A stretch of DNA of 13,611 nt from Phialocephala subalpina (Eukaryota; Ascomycota; Leotiomycetes; Helotiales; Mollisiaceae): positions 14,443 through 28,053 of the forward strand of contig FJOG01000010.1 of assembly GCA_900073065.1 (NCBI GenBank). Direction: 5' to 3'. How positions within the stretch are numbered: the stretch's first letter is position 1; every line of letters starts with the position of its first letter. The translations under genes and the position numbers were made by a program. Below are positions 9,540 through 13,611 of this stretch, one piece after another. Under the pieces are notes generated by a model that worked only from the letters and a program-made list of their open reading frames with translations, had not been told where the DNA came from and made no database searches.

Positions 9540-11191
9540 GATCTAATCTTCCGAATCGGATGAGATAAGTATTAGAATATATCCGATCGAGGGGTATGTT
9601 TGCTATTTTAAGGAAGGGATTCGAGTTCGAGAGCGGGTTGTTTAGAATTCCCGATAAGTGCGGGGTCTTTAATCGATCGATAAGGCCGCTAGGTGTAAGA
9701 TTTCGGCTAGTTGAATGGTTGATTCTTCAGTTGGAGGGAGAGGATTCTAAGAGGAGGAGGAAGATAAGGAATTTGATGAGGAGGGAGAGGTCCGATCGGT
9801 AGATGCTTAAGAGTCGGGTATAATTTGAGGGTTAGATATGATTACTTCGACTTCTGGGAGTGGTTTACAGATTGTGAGACCGAAGATATCCGCGGAGCTT
9901 AGAGGGGAGACGTGATTTTCTTGGAAATTAGCGTCTGCAAGAGAGAGGATATTACCGTGGTTACTAGCAAATGAATTTGGGTTATAAGTTTTGTCGGGGA
10001 TACCGGCAAAGGTATTAAACGTGTCTTAAAGTATACTTTCGAGGTAATAGAACCAATAATTGAGATTTCTTTAAGCGAGATAATATCGAGGCTGCGATTG
10101 CTCGAGTTGGAGGAGCGTTTCTTTTGTGAGAGGTGTAATAGAGGGTTACAAAACGCAGCGTTTTACCGGTTTTATATTTGCCCCCTCACGGACTTTACTC
10201 TTTTTACTTAGTTTACTCGAGCTCGAGCTCTTGGTATCTTCTTTAGCCTGGATTTGGGCCCGTTTGCGCTTGTTCTCGGCATCTCGCATTGCACGTAGAG
10301 CTAATATGTCCTTGGTGTTTAATCGATGTGATATCCCAAGTTATGTTTGTGATCATGAAAATACTTCTCGGCTACCGGAAGTTGCTGTTAGAGCTTATAA
10401 AGCTCTTGAGCCAATAGGAGGCCGCGGTAGAGAATAAGCGAGAACGAAAAAAGCTCGCTTGAAGTCTAGAATATGATGATTTCTATTTAGAGGGATATCT
10501 GGAAATAGAGGTAAGGAAGGTTCTATTGAAACTCGATTAAGTTGTTTGATCGATAGGAGGATTTGCATTTGCAGGGTGAGGCTAAGCTAGCTTTGAGCCG
10601 TGAAATAGCAACCGCTGGGAAGGCACGGCAGTACCGACTCCTCTCCCTTTAATCTAGGGCCCGAGAGATGCTCGAAGGCGTTCTAGATTTAATTAGATGA
10701 GTAATGCGTTTGTTTGAATGAGAGACATGTTTGTTTGAGACATAAGGAAGCTTATATCCGTAGGATTGGAAAAGCGTCCGGACCGTCTCGGAGTGCTGAG
10801 AGCAATGTAAGACCCAGACTTGAAATGGAGGGAAAGGGACCACAAATGGAGTTATGGCAAGGATAAACACGTTCTAGATTGCTTGGGAGTTGATTTTCGA
10901 GCATTTGGAACTATTTGAGCTTGCTTGAGTGTTCTATATCCTCTTAGACTTCTCAGGGGAAGTGAAAGTCTAAGGGGTAGTGGTTTCCTGTCTCAATTTG
11001 GTTAGTTGTGCTTATTATAAGTGGATGGGACTTAGTTGGTTTCTGAGATTAGTTCGAGAGAAAATCAATTCGAGTTGTTAAGTTTTATCGAAAGTTCGAG
11101 GAATAGGTAATAGATAATAAGAGGTAAATAGAACTTCGAGATATAAGCAATGAGTTTGTTAAATAGATGATTCTCAAAAATGAGCGGTCCC
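9540..11191 (-). other. Unusually long 5' leader of copia element
   Basis: About 1.65 kb lie between the primer-binding site and the Gag ATG; copia leaders are usually far shorter. The sequence is clearly less AT-rich than the deserts. The gag-proximal part (about 9540-10440) can be read in the gag frame with stops that are all one step from Gln, Trp or Arg codons; the distal part (about 10440-11190) shows no convincing coding frame. A near-tandem GTTTGTTTGA repeat occurs at 10708-10717 and 10729-10738. A captured host or transposon segment, an N-terminal Gag extension, and a structured packaging leader are all possible. Confidence 0.55.
9810..10440 (-). pseudogene. Coding-like segment of unknown origin in the leader
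   Basis: In the gag frame the - strand reads NTKDILALRAMRDAENKRKR, then a Ser run and a Lys-rich stretch (10320-10155), followed by a hydrophilic segment including TFNTFAGIPDKTYNPNSFAS and a Ser/Pro-rich part nearer gag. Stops at 10146-10148 and two further ones look like CAA-to-TAA. Upstream of about 10325 another - strand frame reads more like protein (LLLAQELYKL, then LPVAEKYFHDHKHNLGYHI), so a frameshift near 10325 is possible. The charged helix-like part recalls C-terminal tails of fungal DDE transposases, but I cannot name a family. Stop density alone does not separate this from chance, so coding status is tentative. The overlapping + strand open frame (10126-10437) is mostly hydrophobic and looks like its antisense shadow. 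Confidence 0.35.
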
Positions 11192-11214
11192 GTGCGGAAT
11201 CCGGGCTCATAACC
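11192..11214 (-). other. Primer-binding site, Met-tRNA anticodon arm
   Basis: On the coding strand GGTTATGAGCCC directly follows the LTR end. Its complement GGGCTCATAACC matches the anticodon stem and CU-CAU-AA loop of initiator Met tRNA, not a tRNA 3' end. Drosophila copia is known to use an internal half-tRNA-iMet primer of this kind. The certain match is the 12 bases next to the LTR; how far the pairing extends is unclear. Confidence 0.75.
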
Positions 11215-11258
11215 TATTAGAAGGTATAAATGAGCATACATTCGATTATTATTTGAGA

Positions 11259-11273
11259 GGGGGCAGAGCCCCC
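11259..11273. other. GC hairpin in 5' LTR
   Basis: GGGGGC-AGA-GCCCCC, identical to the hairpin in the other LTR. It lies at LTR nucleotides 46-60 in the sense direction, directly after the TATA-like box. Confidence 0.6.
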
Positions 11274-11283
11274 CTTATATACA
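11274..11283 (-). promoter_or_regulatory. TATA-like box of the 5' LTR promoter
   Basis: The - strand reads TGTATATAAG at LTR nucleotides 36-45. A start site about 30 bases downstream would fall near 11245, leaving only some 30 bases for R plus U5. The sequence is a good TATA match, but use as a promoter is inferred. Confidence 0.5.
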
Positions 11284-11318
11284 GGAGGTGGAGAACTGGA
11301 GGAAGCCCTATTTTAACA

Positions 11319-11323
11319 GTAAA
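11319..11323. repeat. Target-site duplication GTAAA, right
   Basis: Exact copy of 4187-4191 directly outside the right LTR. Confidence 0.9.
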
Positions 11324-12050
11324 TTAATTACTTGTTTATCGCTACGAAATCCTCTTTTGATTATATCGTTATAATCACTTTTATTTATTTACTTCGAGCT
11401 TAAAGCTTTGCTCTTTAAAGTATTTCTTTTTACTTGGTCTATTTTTTAGTTGTTAATATAAAGGGATTTGGATTTACGATTTAATAAAATACTAAAGAGT
11501 TTAATTTAAAGTAAAATAAATTTAAAAGTAAATTTAAATTAATTTCGCGGGTTTATTTTAACTTTTAATTTATATATACGTTATATAAAAACTTTTAAAT
11601 TTAAAGGGTTATTTCGTACGTATATTATAATTAATAAATAATTTACTAGTATTTATTATAAGTATAAGTATAATAATAATAGCTCGAGTTGCAATGTTCA
11701 TTATAAGTTTCTTATTCCTTTTTATAATAGCGAGCTAACCCGTATATTTAGGGTTTTATACGAATTTTATTGCCTTAAAAACCCCTCGAAACTCTTTTAT
11801 TAAAGCTTGACTTCTTTTTCTTTTTAAGCCTATAATCCGCAGTTAAATAATATACCGGTAATTAATTATAATACGAAAAGCCCTATATTAGAGCTTTATT
11901 TAGCCTCTTGCTTTTATATTATCTCTTGCTTATATAATAGTTTATACCTCGAAATAACCTCGTATATCGAAGCGTTATATTCAAACTAAGAAACTATTAA
12001 CTTTTATAAGAGTTTACTCTTTTATTTATATTGTTAATTTATTGGCGAAA
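11324..12050. other. AT-rich spacer, no gene recognised
   Basis: RIP-like AT-rich sequence between the full copia element and the decayed second copy. The first bases continue the pre-insertion flank of 4186. No open frame, RNA gene or similarity to the first copia copy is visible. Confidence 0.6.
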
Positions 12051-13611
12051 ACCGCTTAAAGTTTAAAGTATTAATTTTTAATAATATAATTTTCTTTAGT
12101 AAGTAATAATAATATTTTCGTGGCAAAAAACCGAGAAGTTAACGTTAAATAGTTTAAAGTTTTACTTTAAGAAAAAGTTAGCGAGAATATTATATTAAAT
12201 ACGAAGCGATTATTTAAGGCTATATAAAGCTTTATTTAACTTAATAGTTCTAAAGACTCTAATATCTAATAAGTAAATTAATATAAACTTTAGTATTAAT
12301 TTCTTTATAAAAAAAGCTATTTTAATATTTATTTGATTAATCTTTTAATTATTAGTGGCAATAAGAGTAAAAATAGCCTTATAGCTTATAAGTTTTATTA
12401 TTAAAGCAAAAGTTTTACGGAAATTAATACTTTTTTATTATTTGAAACCGCGGATAACCTATTAAGTTTTATATTATAGAATCTCCCTCGTAGTACTTTA
12501 TTTGATCTTAAATATTTATTTTCTAGTAAGTAATTTATGGTCGCCTAAATATTTTATTTTTGTTTATATATTATTTTTTACTAAAGATATATATTTATTT
12601 TGTATCGGGAGGAATAATTAGATGGTTAATATTGGGGTTTAAATTATTTTCCACGGAAAAAATAAATATTTATTATCGCAAATAAGAGTATTATAAGTAT
12701 TATTATTTTCTTTTGAATTTATTAGTAATATTAGAGAATATATAATATTTTTTTAATTAAATTTAAAAAGTTTAATAATTAATTAAAAAAAAGTTAATGG
12801 TTAATTTTTTACTCGTTAAGAAAATATAATATAAAGATTATCGAAGTTAATATTATTCTTGAAGTTTAAATTAAAAGTAAAATTTTAAAAGTATTTATAT
12901 TTAATAGTTTAATTAAATAAAAGATTTCTTTTTAGTAAATTATTCGATTAAAAGATATTATTATTAAAGTTAATAAAAGATTTTAAGCGTTAAGAAGCAA
13001 AATAGTATTACGAGTAATAAAATAATTTAATAATTACCGATTAAAAATCTTAAGATACTAAAAGTCGCTAATTTTAAATTATTATATAGGCGATTAATAC
13101 TTTCGGAGAAATAAAAGATTATTATAAGGTAAGTAAATAAGTTAATTCGAGCGGATTTAACTTTAAATAATTAAGGGTAAGTAATAATAAGATAATTAGC
13201 TTTATATAATCGATAAATTAATCTTTAGTTATTAGTTATTTTTTCTTAAAGTTTAAATTAAATAAGAGTATTAAGATTAATAAGTAAAGTAAAATAATAA
13301 GCCTCGATATAGATTTTGATGCCGAGATAAGAATTAGCGGCTTAATTAGATTTATAAAGTAATTTATAAGTTATCGAAGTTCGTATTTATACTTATATTT
13401 ATTTTTTAGAGTAAATTTATTTCAAAGGAAGTACTTAATTTCTTTAATCGCAGCCTTTCGAGTAATATAACTATTTAACTTTAAAATTTTATATAAAATG
13501 TTTTTTTTTATATTTAATTAAGATTTCTCGGATTATTTTATTTCGGCTTTTTTGATTTTTATTAGGATTATAATAATAAATAATTAAGCTAAAAGTCTTA
13601 ATATAATTATA
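12050..13611 (-). pseudogene. Second, heavily RIP-decayed copia pol copy (partial)
   Basis: The + strand from about 12110 aligns collinearly with 5550-7286 of the first element: 12181 matches 5620 and 13611 matches 7286. The differences seen in sampled stretches are almost all C-to-T or G-to-A, and this copy is usually the mutated one. It covers part of the RT (N-terminal to the YVDD box) through the linker to the C-terminal part of integrase, on the - strand, and continues beyond the window. Its left edge is uncertain (about 12040-12110). Compared with copy one it lacks 230 bp at 12604-12607, equal to 6047-6276. Stops are far denser and AT content far higher than in copy one, so it is older or was hit by more RIP rounds. 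Confidence 0.88.
12604..12607. other. Junction of 230-bp internal deletion in copy two
   Basis: ATCG at this point is present in copy one at both sides of the missing segment (6043-6046 and 6273-6276). The junction retains one of the two, which fits loss between 4-bp microhomologies or a template jump during reverse transcription. Confidence 0.75.

Larger units (their letters stand above)
4192..11318 (-). mobile_element. Full-length Ty1/copia LTR retrotransposon
   Basis: This is a 7127-bp element on the - strand with two 104-bp LTRs (103/104 identical), a perfect 5-bp target duplication, a primer-binding site next to the right (5') LTR, a short polypurine tract next to the left (3') LTR, and one gag-pol frame. 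Protease, integrase, reverse transcriptase and RNase H follow each other in that order, which defines copia against gypsy. No frame change is needed between gag and pol. The element is full length but non-autonomous: stops of the CAA/CAG to TAA/TAG and TGG to TAG type break the polyprotein. The leader between the 5' LTR and the gag ATG is about 1.67 kb, much longer than usual for copia. Nearly identical LTRs suggest fairly recent insertion, although such short LTRs carry little dating information. Confidence 0.93.
11215..11318 (-). repeat. 5' LTR of copia element (104 bp)
   Basis: This is the copy that would start transcription. On the - strand it begins TGTTAAAATAGGG at 11318 and ends CTTCTAATA next to the primer-binding site. 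U3, R and U5 must all fit in 104 bp. It is 103/104 identical to the 3' LTR. Confidence 0.92.

Noticed and set aside
9596..9802. 68-codon + strand Arg/Glu-rich open frame
   Set aside because: It is antisense to the Ser/Pro-rich leader segment; the composition follows from complementing TCC/TCT codons.
10126..10437. 103-codon + strand open frame with hydrophobic stretch, possible membrane protein
   Set aside because: The hydrophobic run (LLFLLSLLELELLV) is the antisense of Lys/Ser-rich codons on the - strand. The position inside the retrotransposon leader also argues for a shadow.
10649..10870. 73-codon - strand open frame in the distal leader
   Set aside because: No domain, no conserved-looking motif, and not in the gag frame; it could be chance. 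Not called as a gene.
11170..11214. Possible tRNA gene, because CTCATAACC resembles a Met-tRNA anticodon loop
   Set aside because: There is no cloverleaf: no acceptor stem or T arm around it. Its position next to the LTR makes it the primer-binding site.

Overview
The window looks like a gene-poor, transposon-filled, strongly AT-rich block of a filamentous ascomycete (Pezizomycotina-type) genome. The reasons are a Tc1-like DNA transposon and Ty1/copia retroelements, all broken by C-to-T and G-to-A transitions of the CpA-to-TpA kind. That is the mark of repeat-induced point mutation (RIP). I see no intact host gene, rRNA, tRNA or CRISPR array.

Layout. (1) 1-1776: AT-rich, RIP-like desert with no recognisable gene. 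(2) 1777-3341: a complete but dead 1565-bp Tc1/mariner element. It has 30-bp terminal inverted repeats (29/30 matching), TA target duplications and a DD34E-spaced transposase pseudogene on the + strand. All three catalytic acidic codons have changed (D to N, D to N, E to K) and there are about twenty in-frame stops. (3) 3344-4186: AT-rich desert around a small GC-richer island (about 3715-3865) that may be one end of another transposon. (4) 4192-11318: a full-length Ty1/copia retrotransposon on the - strand. It has 104-bp LTRs, a 5-bp target duplication (GTAAA), a primer-binding site matching the initiator-Met tRNA anticodon arm, an unusually long 5' leader of about 1.67 kb, and one gag-pol frame (9539 down to 4578). 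The order is Gag, zinc knuckle, protease, integrase, reverse transcriptase, RNase H, which is the copia order. RIP-type stops interrupt the frame, but most pol catalytic motifs can still be read. (5) 11324 to about 12050: AT-rich sequence with nothing recognised. (6) About 12050-13611: a second, far more decayed copy of the same copia family in the same orientation. It covers the integrase C-terminal region through most of the RT, has a 230-bp internal deletion, and runs off the window.

In the intact element, the LTR would drive a - strand transcript and a Met-tRNA fragment would prime reverse transcription. The single polyprotein would be cut by its own protease, and integrase would insert the copy with a 5-bp duplication. 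In the Tc1 element, the transposase would bind the terminal repeats and move the DNA by cut and paste. Neither can make its proteins now. The most interesting points are the loss of the whole DDE triad in the Tc1 element, the near-identical and RIP-sparing minimal LTRs, the half-tRNA type primer site, and the long leader with a coding-like, lysine/serine-rich segment of unknown origin.
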